Below are positions 33,511 through 41,879 of a stretch of DNA of 64,000 bases, one piece after another. Both the position numbers and the translations under genes were made by a program. The stretch covers positions 210,562-274,561 of the forward strand of contig JARGPN010000001.1 of assembly GCA_029213045.1 (NCBI GenBank). Reading direction: 5' to 3'. This DNA comes from Alcanivoracaceae bacterium (GTDB lineage: Bacteria > Pseudomonadota > Gammaproteobacteria > Pseudomonadales > Alcanivoracaceae). Each line of letters opens with the position of its first letter. Position 1 is the first letter of the stretch. The notes beneath the pieces were generated by a model. That model saw only the letters and a list, made by a program, of their open reading frames with translations. It had not been told where the DNA came from and did no database searches.

Positions 33511-33540
33511 AAAATGGGACCACAGCTCCGCTGTGGTCCC
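33511..33540 (-). terminator. Terminator of the candidate CrcZ-like RNA
   Basis: An 11-bp perfect stem (33516-33526 with 33530-33540) with a 3-base loop. On the minus strand it is followed by ATTTTCATTTC, so termination is expected there; no T-run follows on the plus strand. It lies 192 bases before pcnB and separates pcnB from the RNA and cbrB. Confidence 0.8.
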
Positions 33541-33735
33541 CATTGCGCTGATTCTATTGTTATTATTGTTTGTCTGTTCTTATTTGCCTGTTATGAAATC
33601 CCGGTAAGGGGAAAGCATAACGTTGCACTGCATTGGCTCGTAAAATTGTTATTATTATTTCAACAGCCTATTTTTATTTTTTGTGGCCGTGAGCCTAATC
33701 ATCACCGCGTTTTTGTTATTAGTTATCCGGTGTGG
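33516..33735 (-). ncRNA. Candidate CrcZ-like Hfq/Crc-sequestering small RNA
   Basis: In Pseudomonas the cbrB-pcnB gap encodes CrcZ, whose A-rich CA motifs (AAYAAYAA) titrate Hfq/Crc. Here the same gap is AT-rich and the minus strand has three clusters fitting AAYAAYAA: 33713-33720 (AATAACAA), 33646-33659 (AATAATAATAACAA) and 33557-33571 (AACAATAATAACAA), plus an A-rich ARN-like run near 33672-33684. The RNA would end at the 33516-33540 terminator. The 5' end is a guess: TATGAT at 33743-33738 is a good -10 box, giving an RNA of about 216 nt. No open frame on the minus strand is convincing. Position and motifs are seen; the function is inferred. Confidence 0.6.
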
Positions 33736-33844
33736 TGATCATATTGATGATTTGACGGGTGCTTTGCAAGATTACGTGAAAGTCTTTTGAATCAACGGGT
33801 TATGAATATTGTTGATTTTCCGGACATGTGTTTATTGCAGTAAT

Positions 33845-33880
33845 GTAACAAACCTGTGTAGGACGGTAACACTTGTTACC
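33845..33880. promoter_or_regulatory. Candidate activator sites upstream of the CrcZ-like RNA
   Basis: A perfect palindrome, GGTAAC-ACTT-GTTACC (33865-33880), and a further GTAACA half-site (33845-33850) lie between the cbrB stop and the RNA, roughly 100-135 bases upstream of the TATGAT box. They resemble the TGTTAC/GTAACA elements I recall for CbrB-controlled promoters. Binding by CbrB is inference. Confidence 0.45.
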
Positions 33881-33894
33881 CCTTGCCTATGTTG

Positions 33895-35238
33895 TTAGCC
33901 GACAGCACTTCCTTTCTTGCGCGGTATGCTCAATCTCTGACGACGCTCCCACAGACACTTTCGGCTGATGCCTAGTTTGCGCGCCAATTCGGTTTCGGTC
34001 ATGTGGTCTTGGTTTTCCAAAACAAAGCGTGCGAAATAATCCTCTAGCGAAAGCTCTTCTGAAGGGTCCTGAAAACCGCGGTTTTCACCGGGATCAATGT
34101 CGAGCTCTTCGGCGGTGATTTCTTCTTTTTCGCTCATGATCACGGCGCGTTCAATCACATTGCTGAGTTCGCGGACGTTGCCCGGCCAATAATAGTGGGT
34201 CATGGCAAACACGGCGTCTTCGCTGAAATGCAGTTCGCCAAAGCCTAAGCGTGCACAGGTGTTCTCAAGAAAATGGCTGGCGAGCGCTTCAATGTCTTGC
34301 TGGCGGTCGCGTAATGGCGGCACTTTTAGCTCAAGGACGTTGAGGCGGTAATAGAGGTCTTCGCGGAAGCGGCCGTCGCGCACCTGCTTGGCTAAATCTC
34401 GGTGGCTGGTGGCCACCAAACGCACGTCCACTTTTCGCGGCTCGACGCTGCCAATGCGTCGGACTTCCTGATCCTGCAGCAGGCGTAACAGCCGGCCCTG
34501 TGCTTCCATTGGCATTTCATCAATATCTTCTAAGAACAGACAGCCGCCGTGTGCCGATTCGGCGAGTCCACGGTGGGTTGCCTGTGCAGCGGCAAAGGCG
34601 CCTTTTTCGTGGCCAAAAATTTCAGACTCTATTTGGTCTGCAGGCAAGGCTGCACAATTTACAGAGATAAAGGGGCCGCGGTGGCGTGAGCCTTGGGTGT
34701 GTAGCATTTGCGCAATCAACTCTTTGCCAGTGCCTGATTCACCGGTAATTAATACGGTGCTGTCGCTCACCGCAACGCGCTCCATGCGGCGCTGTAACGC
34801 TTGCATAGGCTCGCTTTCGCCGATGATGGCTTGGGCTTTTTGTTCAGCGCTGGCAGTGCGCTTGCCTGAATGGGCGGCGGCGCGAGGTGCCAGTTTTTGC
34901 GTAAGGATACGGTCTACTGCGGCAACCATTTCATCGTGGTCAAATGGCTTGGCGATATAGTCCACCGCGCCAAGTTTCATGGCGTCCACGGCGGAGCGCA
35001 GGCTGGCGTAACTGGTCATGATTAAAACAGGAGTGGGGCTCGCCGAGGTGATGAGGTCGGTGCCATGGGCGCCTGGCAGGCGCAAATCGCTGATCACTAA
35101 ATCGAAATCAGGAAGAGATTGTTCGCAGGCCTGCTCGACAGATTCAGCTTCTACAACATTATGGTCGTGACGTTCCAGCAGCTTGCGTAACGCGCCGCGA
35201 ATAACGGGTTCATCTTCGACTATCAGGATGTGGCTCAT
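33895..35238 (-). CDS. cbrB: Response regulator CbrB with altered AAA+ core
   Basis: CbrB is the NtrC-type partner of CbrA controlling carbon/nitrogen use. The 447-residue protein has a receiver domain (phospho-acceptor Asp51 in VISDLRLPG, Thr and Lys in IMTSYAS and YIAKPF), a AAA+ domain with intact Walker A GESGTGKE, and a Fis-type helix-turn-helix C-terminus (TETELARKLGISRKCLWERR) almost identical to Pseudomonas CbrB. The sigma-54 contact motif GAFTGA is changed to GAFAAA (residues 213-218), and Walker B reads LFLEDIDEM with Glu237-Asp238 instead of Asp-Glu. It may therefore not act through sigma-54. ATG overlaps the cbrA stop codon. Confidence 0.93.
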   Translation of the reverse strand: MSHILIVEDEPVIRGALRKLLERHDHNVVEAESVEQACEQSLPDFDLVISDLRLPGAHGTDLITSASPTPVLIMTSYASLRSAVDAMKLGAVDYIAKPFDHDEMVAAVDRILTQKLAPRAAAHSGKRTASAEQKAQAIIGESEPMQALQRRMERVAVSDSTVLITGESGTGKELIAQMLHTQGSRHRGPFISVNCAALPADQIESEIFGHEKGAFAAAQATHRGLAESAHGGCLFLEDIDEMPMEAQGRLLRLLQDQEVRRIGSVEPRKVDVRLVATSHRDLAKQVRDGRFREDLYYRLNVLELKVPPLRDRQQDIEALASHFLENTCARLGFGELHFSEDAVFAMTHYYWPGNVRELSNVIERAVIMSEKEEITAEELDIDPGENRGFQDPSEELSLEDYFARFVLENQDHMTETELARKLGISRKCLWERRQRLSIPRKKGSAVG

Positions 35239-38183
35239 GACTGCTCCGCAACTGCCTCCACATAAGCAGGTAATGTAATCGTGAAACGGGTGCCTTGGCC
35301 ATCGGCAACAGGGCTTTCCACACGAATACTCCCACCGTGATCTTCAATAATACTGTACACCAGCGCTAAGCCAAGGCCTGTGCCTCTGCCCGGTGCCTTG
35401 CTGGTTACAAACGGTTCAAACAGGGTTTCGCGTAATTCAACGGGTATACCTTGACCGTGATCTTCGACTTCGAGTGTCACCTCTTGTTCCTGCAGGCTGC
35501 CGCGTATCGTGACCGGCTGTCGGTCTGGATTGGCGTCAGCAGCGTTGGAGAGCAGGTTAACAAATACCTGAAGTAGCCGCTGTGGGTCACCGTTGGCGGT
35601 CAGGGTGTCTGGACATTCATTGACGATCGGCAGATGCCTACGATCTGGGTCAAGACGGATCAGCGCCTTGGCTTCCTCAATGACGTCGTGCATGCGTACC
35701 GGTAAATGGCTTTGCGCGGGTAAACCGCCGGAGTGGCTGAAGGTGACCAACGATTCAACAATGCGCGAGATGCGGCGCGTTTGTTCCAAAATTTGCTGGC
35801 TCGATTCGCGCACGTCATCGTCGTGATCGCTGAGGTCTAAGTTTTGCGTTAGGCAGGCGATAGCAGTAACCGGGTTGCCGATCTCGTGGGCAACACCGGC
35901 GGCGAGTCGGCCAATTGAAGCGAGGCGTTCATTGTGTGCCAGGCGCGACTCAAGTGAGCGGACGTCGGTGACGTCTTCGACAACGATGACCTGACCGCCA
36001 TCCCGTTCGCCCGGTGTGGGGCCGTGGACGCGTGATTTATGCAGACTTAACCATTGGGTTTGATGATTAATTTCTAATGTTTGCTGCGGCATTCTCACCA
36101 CATCGCCGAGCGCAAACTCCATTAAGAGTTGTCGCCATGGTTGAGGCAAATTGGATAACCGTGAGCCAATCATGCGGCGGCCACTGATATGGGTCAGTTG
36201 CTCCATGGCCAGATTCCAACCAATGATTTCGCCGTCGGAGCCGAGTGAAATAACGCCCATGGGCAACTCAAGCAGAGTTTGCCTATGGAACCGGCGTAAG
36301 CTATCAAGTTCTGCCGCCAAGCCGGAAAGTCTATTGCGATACAGCTCTAAACGGGATTCGATAAATTGAATATCTTCGCTGGTTTCTGATTCGTCGTGCG
36401 GCTTATAGGGTAAGTAATCATCAACCAGCTGGTGCGAGACCGAAGGGCCCAGTAAGCCGGATAAGTTTGTTTCGAGTTGATCGCGTAAACGCCGCAGCGC
36501 ATAGGGCCGCGTTTCATTGCGCGAGACATTTAAATCACGCAGCGCCAGTTCTACTTCGCGTTCCGCGGTCGATGCGCCAAGCGGATTAGCGAGGGACCCA
36601 ATAAAATCTTCAACGCTATTCGCCTCAAGCTCCCAGCGATATGGACGGCGCAAGCTGTCCACCGCGCAGGCTTCTGCTGCGTTCCGTTCGGCGGGGGTGG
36701 TACTGGTTATCATGGACACAATGGCGAACAAAAATCCGTTGGCGGCGACAGAAAACATGGCGATGGTTTGCCATTGTTCGGCGGGTTCAATAAAACGAAC
36801 GCCAAGAAGTTCTTGCGCCAATGGAATCTGCCAGCTCGGCATCAGCATTGGCAAAACGAGGACAAAGAGCCACACGATAAAGCCGGTCATTAAACCGGTG
36901 AACAACCCTTTGCGATTGGCGCCCGGCCAAAACAGGGTGCCGATTAATCCAGGCACAAATTGCAGGGTGGCAACAAAAGACAGCACGCCTAGTTCGGTGA
37001 GGCTATGGCGGTGCCCGCTCCACACGTAAAACAAGTATGCCAGCAGTAGCATGGATGCGATTAGGATGCGGCGAGCCCAAAGCAACCAGCGATATAAGTC
37101 TTCTGTGTGCTGCACTGGGCGTAATGGCAGCACGAGGTGATTAAGTGCCATGCTCGACAGTGCCAAGGTCGCCACAATGAGCATGCCGCTAGCGCCAGCG
37201 AGGCCTGCAATATAGGCGAGCAGGGAGGCGTGACCGCCAATATGCTGAGTAAGGCCAAGTGAGAAATAATCTGCAGGTGTGGTGACTTGTACTTTTAGCG
37301 ACGCCCACAACACCAACGGCACGCTGATCGCCATCACCAAGAATAATAGCGGCACGCCCCAGCTCGCGGTAATTAGTGCGCGGGGGTTTAGGTTCTCAGT
37401 GAAGGCCATATGAAACATGTGCGGCATTACCACGGCGGACACGAAAAACGCCATAACCAGTGAATGCCAAGAGCCATCTTGTAATGGGAAGTACAGGCGC
37501 GCGAGCATTTCGGGGTGGTCGTTCAGCCACGTGTTGAGGCCGTCAGGTCCGTCGAACACACCAAATAATCCAATCAGTGCAACGGCGGCAAAGGCGACAA
37601 CTTTAATTAACGATTCCACCGCAATGGCGACCACTAACCCTTCATGTTTTTCTCGGGCGGTGGCGTGGCGGGCACCAAATAAAATGGCAAACAGTGTGAT
37701 CAGCATGCAAAACCAACCGGCCACATTAATTGGTTCGTTGCCGCCGCTCAAAATTTCAATGGATTCGGCGACCGCTTTAATTTGCAGTGACAGCAATGGC
37801 AGCATGCAGGCAATCATGATGATGGTGGTTAACGCACCGGCGGAGCGGCTGCGAAAACGAAAGGCAAATAAATCAGCGAGAGAGCTTAATTGATAGGTCG
37901 TCGTTAGCCGCAAAATAGGCGCAAGCAAGATCGGCGCCAGCAAAAACGCGCCGGAAATTCCGAGGAAGTAGGCCATGTAGTTGTAGCCATACAGGTGCGC
38001 ATAACCCACCGCACCGTAAATGGCCCAAGCGCTACAATAAACCCCGAGCGACAACACATAAATGGCGGGATGGCGCACGAGGCGCGCAGGAAGCAAGCCT
38101 CGATCGGTAATCCACGCAACGAAGAAAAGAAGAAGTAAGTAGCCCAGCGCGACGGCGAAAAGCTGATAAAAACTAAAGCCCAT
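35235..38183 (-). CDS. cbrA: Sensor histidine kinase CbrA with transporter-like domain
   Basis: CbrA phosphorylates CbrB in response to the cell's carbon/nitrogen state. Of 982 residues, the first 500 or so are a sodium/solute symporter (SLC5)-like membrane domain with about 13 helices, starting [19 protein letters not shown] linker and PAS-like domain ([18 protein letters not shown]) follow, then the His box [13 protein letters not shown] (His near 763) and an ATPase domain ending [23 protein letters not shown] 38183 has AGGGA five bases upstream and lies inside the end of cbrX; the TTG at 38204 is less likely. Length equals Pseudomonas CbrA. Confidence 0.96.
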   Translation of the reverse strand: MGFSFYQLFAVALGYLLLLFFVAWITDRGLLPARLVRHPAIYVLSLGVYCSAWAIYGAVGYAHLYGYNYMAYFLGISGAFLLAPILLAPILRLTTTYQLSSLADLFAFRFRSRSAGALTTIIMIACMLPLLSLQIKAVAESIEILSGGNEPINVAGWFCMLITLFAILFGARHATAREKHEGLVVAIAVESLIKVVAFAAVALIGLFGVFDGPDGLNTWLNDHPEMLARLYFPLQDGSWHSLVMAFFVSAVVMPHMFHMAFTENLNPRALITASWGVPLLFLVMAISVPLVLWASLKVQVTTPADYFSLGLTQHIGGHASLLAYIAGLAGASGMLIVATLALSSMALNHLVLPLRPVQHTEDLYRWLLWARRILIASMLLLAYLFYVWSGHRHSLTELGVLSFVATLQFVPGLIGTLFWPGANRKGLFTGLMTGFIVWLFVLVLPMLMPSWQIPLAQELLGVRFIEPAEQWQTIAMFSVAANGFLFAIVSMITSTTPAERNAAEACAVDSLRRPYRWELEANSVEDFIGSLANPLGASTAEREVELALRDLNVSRNETRPYALRRLRDQLETNLSGLLGPSVSHQLVDDYLPYKPHDESETSEDIQFIESRLELYRNRLSGLAAELDSLRRFHRQTLLELPMGVISLGSDGEIIGWNLAMEQLTHISGRRMIGSRLSNLPQPWRQLLMEFALGDVVRMPQQTLEINHQTQWLSLHKSRVHGPTPGERDGGQVIVVEDVTDVRSLESRLAHNERLASIGRLAAGVAHEIGNPVTAIACLTQNLDLSDHDDDVRESSQQILEQTRRISRIVESLVTFSHSGGLPAQSHLPVRMHDVIEEAKALIRLDPDRRHLPIVNECPDTLTANGDPQRLLQVFVNLLSNAADANPDRQPVTIRGSLQEQEVTLEVEDHGQGIPVELRETLFEPFVTSKAPGRGTGLGLALVYSIIEDHGGSIRVESPVADGQGTRFTITLPAYVEAVAEQS

Positions 38184-38349
38184 CGAAATCCCTGCTTCGC
38201 GCAATCCAGTAGCTCAGGCCGATCAGTGCCAGCCAAACCATAAAGGGTCGGAACCACGACTGGCCGCCGTCGCTCCACCATTGAATAATCGCCGGTGACA
38301 GCAGGTAGGTGCCAAGAATAAAAATGATTAAAAGCCGGTCTGTATACAT
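38173..38349 (-). CDS. cbrX: CbrX-like small membrane protein
   Basis: A 58-codon frame starting at ATG 38349 and ending with TAG, overlapping the first 11 bases of cbrA in another frame. The product has two probable membrane segments: DRLLIIFILGTYLLSPAII and FMVWLALIGLSYWIA, with WWSDGG between and a charged end RSRDFDGL. Pseudomonas has a small gene, cbrX, at this position whose translation is coupled to cbrA. The match is by position, size and hydrophobic pattern; the function is unknown. Confidence 0.75.
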   Translation of the reverse strand: MYTDRLLIIFILGTYLLSPAIIQWWSDGGQSWFRPFMVWLALIGLSYWIARSRDFDGL

Positions 38350-38385
38350 GCGCCGCTGGGCACTCCGGAAACCTTAAGTGTGGCT

Positions 38386-39276
38386 CTATGTTAGAGACAG
38401 CGCGGGCGCGGGGCCAGCTTCCATATTGCGCAGGGCCTTTGCGCCTGTCGGCCACCATTGCTTTGCGACATCGAGGATGTCGTTGATGCTGCCGTGTATT
38501 AGCGGCCCACCGAGCCAATGCAGCGCCATACCAAGTTGCGCGGCAGCATTGTTGGTCTCTAATGACAGGGCGTTATTGGATTTGGCGAGCTTCATGCCCT
38601 GTGCATCCGTGACCACGGGCAGGTGCGCATAGGCGGGTGCTTGGCGCTGTAGCGCTTTGAGCACGGTCAGTTGTCGAGGCGTGGAGTCGATTAAATCGAT
38701 GCCTCGCACTACATGGCTAATGTTGTCATCCGCATCATCGAGCGCGCAGGCGAGTTGGTAGGCGTACAGCCCGTCGCGGCGCTGAATAACGAACGCGCCT
38801 CCAGTTGTGTGCAAGTTGTAGCAAGTGCGTCCTTGCCAGCGATCATCAAAACAGATGTCGCCGTTGGCAACGCGTAGACGCACCGCCGCGTTGAGGCCGT
38901 CTTGAACGGCTACGCTGGTGCCAGGGTGTTGATTGCCTAATGCTTCTAGATCTGCGCGAGATAGCGCGCAATAAAATGCGTCGGAGTGGTTGAGTAGCGT
39001 GCGAATGGCATCAGCATAGGCGTCGTGGCGCAAACTTTGGTAGCGCACGCCGCCGTCCCAGTGCAATCCGAAGGCGTCCAATTGGCGCAAAATTGTGTCC
39101 GCCGCACCGGGGATTTCTCGCGGTGGATCAATGTCGTCAATACGCACAAACCATTGCCCGTTTACGCAGCGAGCATCCAGCCAGCTTGCAAGCGCGGCAA
39201 CCAGTGAGCCGAAGTGCAACGGCCCAGAAGGCGTTGGAGCGAATCGACCACGATAGGGATGGGGTGTGTTAGTCAT
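38386..39276 (-). CDS. gluQ: Glutamyl-Q tRNA(Asp) synthetase
   Basis: GluQ attaches glutamate to queuosine in the anticodon of tRNA-Asp. The 296-residue protein resembles the GluRS catalytic half: GRFAPTPSGPLHFGSLVAAL (HIGH-type), RIDDIDPPRE and KLAKSN (KMSKS-type). Family members usually bind zinc through a C-x-C ... C set; here FYCALSRADLEALG has a single Cys and the later Cys is missing, so the zinc site is lost. Located between dksA and cbrA, as in Pseudomonas. Confidence 0.95.
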   Translation of the reverse strand: MTNTPHPYRGRFAPTPSGPLHFGSLVAALASWLDARCVNGQWFVRIDDIDPPREIPGAADTILRQLDAFGLHWDGGVRYQSLRHDAYADAIRTLLNHSDAFYCALSRADLEALGNQHPGTSVAVQDGLNAAVRLRVANGDICFDDRWQGRTCYNLHTTGGAFVIQRRDGLYAYQLACALDDADDNISHVVRGIDLIDSTPRQLTVLKALQRQAPAYAHLPVVTDAQGMKLAKSNNALSLETNNAAAQLGMALHWLGGPLIHGSINDILDVAKQWWPTGAKALRNMEAGPAPALSLT

Positions 39277-39287
39277 GGATTAAGCAT

Positions 39288-39321
39288 AACAAAAACGCCG
39301 AGCAAGCCCGGCGTTTTTGTT
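39288..39321 (-). terminator. Terminator between dksA and gluQ
   Basis: A 13-bp perfect stem (39288-39300 with 39309-39321) and an 8-base loop, with A/T runs in both arms. It terminates dksA on the minus strand just before gluQ and could also work on the plus strand. Confidence 0.88.
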
Positions 39322-39369
39322 GGCGCAATCAAGTGTCTTGCGCCCAGTTGTTCTTTCAACGAGACGCAA

Positions 39370-40521
39370 TTAGCTCGCCAATTGTTTCTCTTTAATCTCT
39401 GCGAGTTCTTTGCAGTCGATGCAAAGCTCTGCAGTAGGGCGTGCTTCTAGGCGACGAATACCGATTTCGATGCCACAGGCTTCACAGAAGCCGTAGTCAT
39501 CTTTGTCGATCATATCCATCGCTTTTTCAATCTTCTTAAGCAATTTACGTTCACGATCACGAGCACGCAGCTCTAACGCAAACTCTTCTTCTTGCGTGGC
39601 GCGGTCGTTTGGATCAGGAAGGTTTGCGGCTTCGTCTTGCAAGTGATGCACAGTGCGGTCCGCTTCTTCCATTAAATCCTGGCGCCATGCCAGCAGAATT
39701 TTGCGGAAGTGCTCGCGCTGCGTTTCATTCATATATTCCTCTCCCTTGGCAGGCATATACGGAGTAAAGCCATGCACAGTGGAGCCCGGCTTCGGTGCCG
39801 GAATATCACGGAGTTCTCTTTTCACTTTCTGTTGTACCTGTACTGAGGTTGCGTTCCCCGCAGCTAAAACCGGATTTACAGGCGCCTTCGGTTTGGCAGG
39901 CAGTGCTGCTTTTACCGGTTCCTTATATTTGAGGCGGTCCTTTTTGCTCTGTTTGGCCGGAGCCGCCGCAGCGGATTTCTTCGCTGCGGGTTTAGTTGCG
40001 GGCGCCGATTTCGTTGGTGACGCCTTCGCCGCAGCCGGTTTGGCTACGGCTTTCTTATTGGGTGCTTTCGCTGCGGGTTTAGCAGAGGCCTTTGGCGCGG
40101 CAGTTTTGGTGGGCGCTTTTTTGGCAGGTGCTTTGGTTGCAGCAGCTTTAGGTGCGGCCGCTTTTTTAGCGACGACCTTCTTGGCGGGTGCTTTTTTTGC
40201 TACAGCCTTCTTCGCAGCGGGTTTTTTCGCCGCTGACACGCTAGCTGTCTTTTTGGGTGCGGCCTTAGATGGCGCTGCCTTTTTAGCAGGAGCCTTCTTT
40301 GCCACAGCTTTAGTAGCAGCTTTCTTAGGTGCGGCTTTTTTCGCAGCGGCTTTCTTTGGGGCAGCCTTAGGCGCAGCTTTCTTTGCAGCGGCCTTTTTAG
40401 GAGTTGCGTTTTTTGCAGCAGGTTTCGCGCTGGCCTTAGCGGCTGCGGGTTTTTTCTTCGCAGTGGCAGTCTTGCTGGCGGCTTTTTTAGCTGGTGCTTT
40501 GTTTTTCTTTCCAGTAGCCAT
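39370..40521 (-). CDS. dksA: DksA with a long histone-H1-like N-terminal domain
   Basis: DksA binds the RNA polymerase secondary channel and, with ppGpp, controls rRNA and amino-acid promoters. The last 140 residues are canonical: GEEYMNETQREHFR, the coiled-coil tip DPNDRATQEEEF with its two Asp, and a zinc finger CEACG...CIDCK, ending AEIKEKQLAS. Ahead of this lie about 235 residues built of PAKKA, APKKA and KPAAK repeats, like histone H1 or AlgP tails. The ATG at 40521 (MATGKK) has GGGAG upstream; an in-frame start seven codons earlier is possible. The total is 383 residues against 151 in E. coli. Confidence 0.94.
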   Translation of the reverse strand: MATGKKNKAPAKKAASKTATAKKKPAAAKASAKPAAKNATPKKAAAKKAAPKAAPKKAAAKKAAPKKAATKAVAKKAPAKKAAPSKAAPKKTASVSAAKKPAAKKAVAKKAPAKKVVAKKAAAPKAAATKAPAKKAPTKTAAPKASAKPAAKAPNKKAVAKPAAAKASPTKSAPATKPAAKKSAAAAPAKQSKKDRLKYKEPVKAALPAKPKAPVNPVLAAGNATSVQVQQKVKRELRDIPAPKPGSTVHGFTPYMPAKGEEYMNETQREHFRKILLAWRQDLMEEADRTVHHLQDEAANLPDPNDRATQEEEFALELRARDRERKLLKKIEKAMDMIDKDDYGFCEACGIEIGIRRLEARPTAELCIDCKELAEIKEKQLAS

Positions 40522-40602
40522 TCTGAACAACTCCCTTAACATATGCTGCTCGCTATTTGGTTCTGCGCCGAAAGTGCCCCGGCGGTCGAAATCAAGCAAC
40601 AG

Positions 40603-40632
40603 ACAATACCCCCAGCGGAGGGGCCTTGTCAC
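40603..40632 (-). promoter_or_regulatory. Probable dksA promoter
   Basis: On the minus strand GTGACA (40632-40627), an 18-base spacer and TATTGT (40608-40603) lie about 75 bases upstream of the dksA start. The match to sigma-70 is moderate. Confidence 0.45.
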
Positions 40633-40679
40633 CCTTGGAAAACCGGGGCGCATTATAGAAAGCCGATAGGAATTTGCCA

Positions 40680-41852
40680 GTGAAACAGATAACAATCCGA
40701 CCAGCGCGACGTACAGAAAGTATTGCGCCCTTTCATGTCATGGCATTGCTTGAGCGCGCGCACGCTTTGGAAGCAGCAGGACATGATGTGATCCACCTTG
40801 AGGTGGGCGAGCCAGACTTCCCCACGCCTGCCCCAATTATAGAAGCGGGACAGCAAGCGCTGGCGGCCGGATTGACGCGCTACAGCCCCGCTGCGGGCAT
40901 CCCTGCATTGCGTCATGCTGTTGCCAATTGGTATCAAACGCGCTTTGGCATAACCGTTTCCGCTGAACGAATTTTGATCACTCCGGGGGCGTCAGGCGCG
41001 CTGCAATTGGTTCTCGCTGCATTGGTTGATCCTGGCGATGGGGTATTGGTGACGGATCCGGGCTACCCGTGCAACCGACATTTTCTCGAACTCGTCAACG
41101 GTATTGCTCAGCCGGTCCCGTTGTCGCCCACCTCTATGCACATCGATGCGGATGCTATTGCGCGCCATTGGCAGTCGAATACCGTTGCCGCGTTGCTCGC
41201 CTCGCCGGATAACCCCACCGGTTCGGTGATGTCTGCGCAAACGGTGCGCGAGGTGGCGGAGCAGGTGAGTGCAAAGGGCGGCGCCTTGATCATGGATGAG
41301 ATCTATCAGGGGTTGGTCTATGACGAAGCTGTGCATTGCGCGTTAGAAGTCGCGCCGCAAGCAATTATCATAAATAGCTTCAGTAAGTTTTTTGGTATGA
41401 CCGGTTGGCGCTTGGGGTGGCTTGTGGCGCCGGAATCGTTAATGCCGTCGCTAGAGCGTATGGCACAGAACTTTTTTCTTGCCGCGCCGACGCCGTCGCA
41501 ACATGCGGCGTTGGCTGCCTTTACACCGGAAACATTGTCCGAACTTGAACGCCGTCGCGTAGCGTTGCAGCAGCGACGAGATTATCTGCTACAGGCTTTG
41601 CCAGAATTGGGCATCCATATTGTTGGAGACCCTCGCGGCGCGTTCTATTTATATCTTGATGTGAGCGCGCTCACCGGTAATAGCTACGACTGGTGTTTGC
41701 GTTTGCTTGAAGAGAAAAAGCTCGCGTTAACACCGGGTAAAGATTTCGGTCCACAGCATGGGCCACATCAATATGTTCGACTTGCTTATACGGCTAATGT
41801 CGAGAAATTGAAGGACGCCGTCGCGCGTTTGAAAAGTTTTATTCAGGCCTAA
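40680..41852 (+). CDS. Class I/II PLP-dependent aminotransferase
   Basis: A 390-residue fold-type I aminotransferase. The sequence shows LEVGEPDFPTPAPI, the substrate loop YSPAAGIPALRHAVA, SPDNPTGSV, MDEIYQGLVYD and the PLP-lysine motif NSFSKFFGMTGWRLGW, as in aspartate/alanine-type transaminases. The exact substrate cannot be read. GTG at 40680 has AGGA eight bases upstream and is preferred to TTG at 40674. The gene stands divergent from dksA and before sfsA; a homologue is found at the same place in Pseudomonas. Confidence 0.9.
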   Translation: MKQITIRPARRTESIAPFHVMALLERAHALEAAGHDVIHLEVGEPDFPTPAPIIEAGQQALAAGLTRYSPAAGIPALRHAVANWYQTRFGITVSAERILITPGASGALQLVLAALVDPGDGVLVTDPGYPCNRHFLELVNGIAQPVPLSPTSMHIDADAIARHWQSNTVAALLASPDNPTGSVMSAQTVREVAEQVSAKGGALIMDEIYQGLVYDEAVHCALEVAPQAIIINSFSKFFGMTGWRLGWLVAPESLMPSLERMAQNFFLAAPTPSQHAALAAFTPETLSELERRRVALQQRRDYLLQALPELGIHIVGDPRGAFYLYLDVSALTGNSYDWCLRLLEEKKLALTPGKDFGPQHGPHQYVRLAYTANVEKLKDAVARLKSFIQA

Positions 41853-41879
41853 AGTAATTCTATTTTTTGGACGGCGTTT

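Noticed and set aside
33508..33738. 76-codon plus-strand frame in the cbrB-pcnB gap
   Set aside because: It runs through the terminator stem and AT-rich motif clusters, has no ribosome binding site and a composition unlike a protein; the minus-strand RNA explains the region better.
33740..33894. Sigma-54 (-24/-12) promoter for the candidate RNA
   Set aside because: I looked for GG-N10-GC on the minus strand; the nearest match (TTTCAC...TTGC around 33765-33780) lacks the invariant GG and has the wrong spacing.
39653..40669. 338-codon plus-strand open frame rich in Ala/Phe opposite dksA
   Set aside because: It is the mirror of the Lys/Ala/Pro codon repeats of dksA; it has no ribosome binding site or domain, and the minus-strand frame is a recognised protein.
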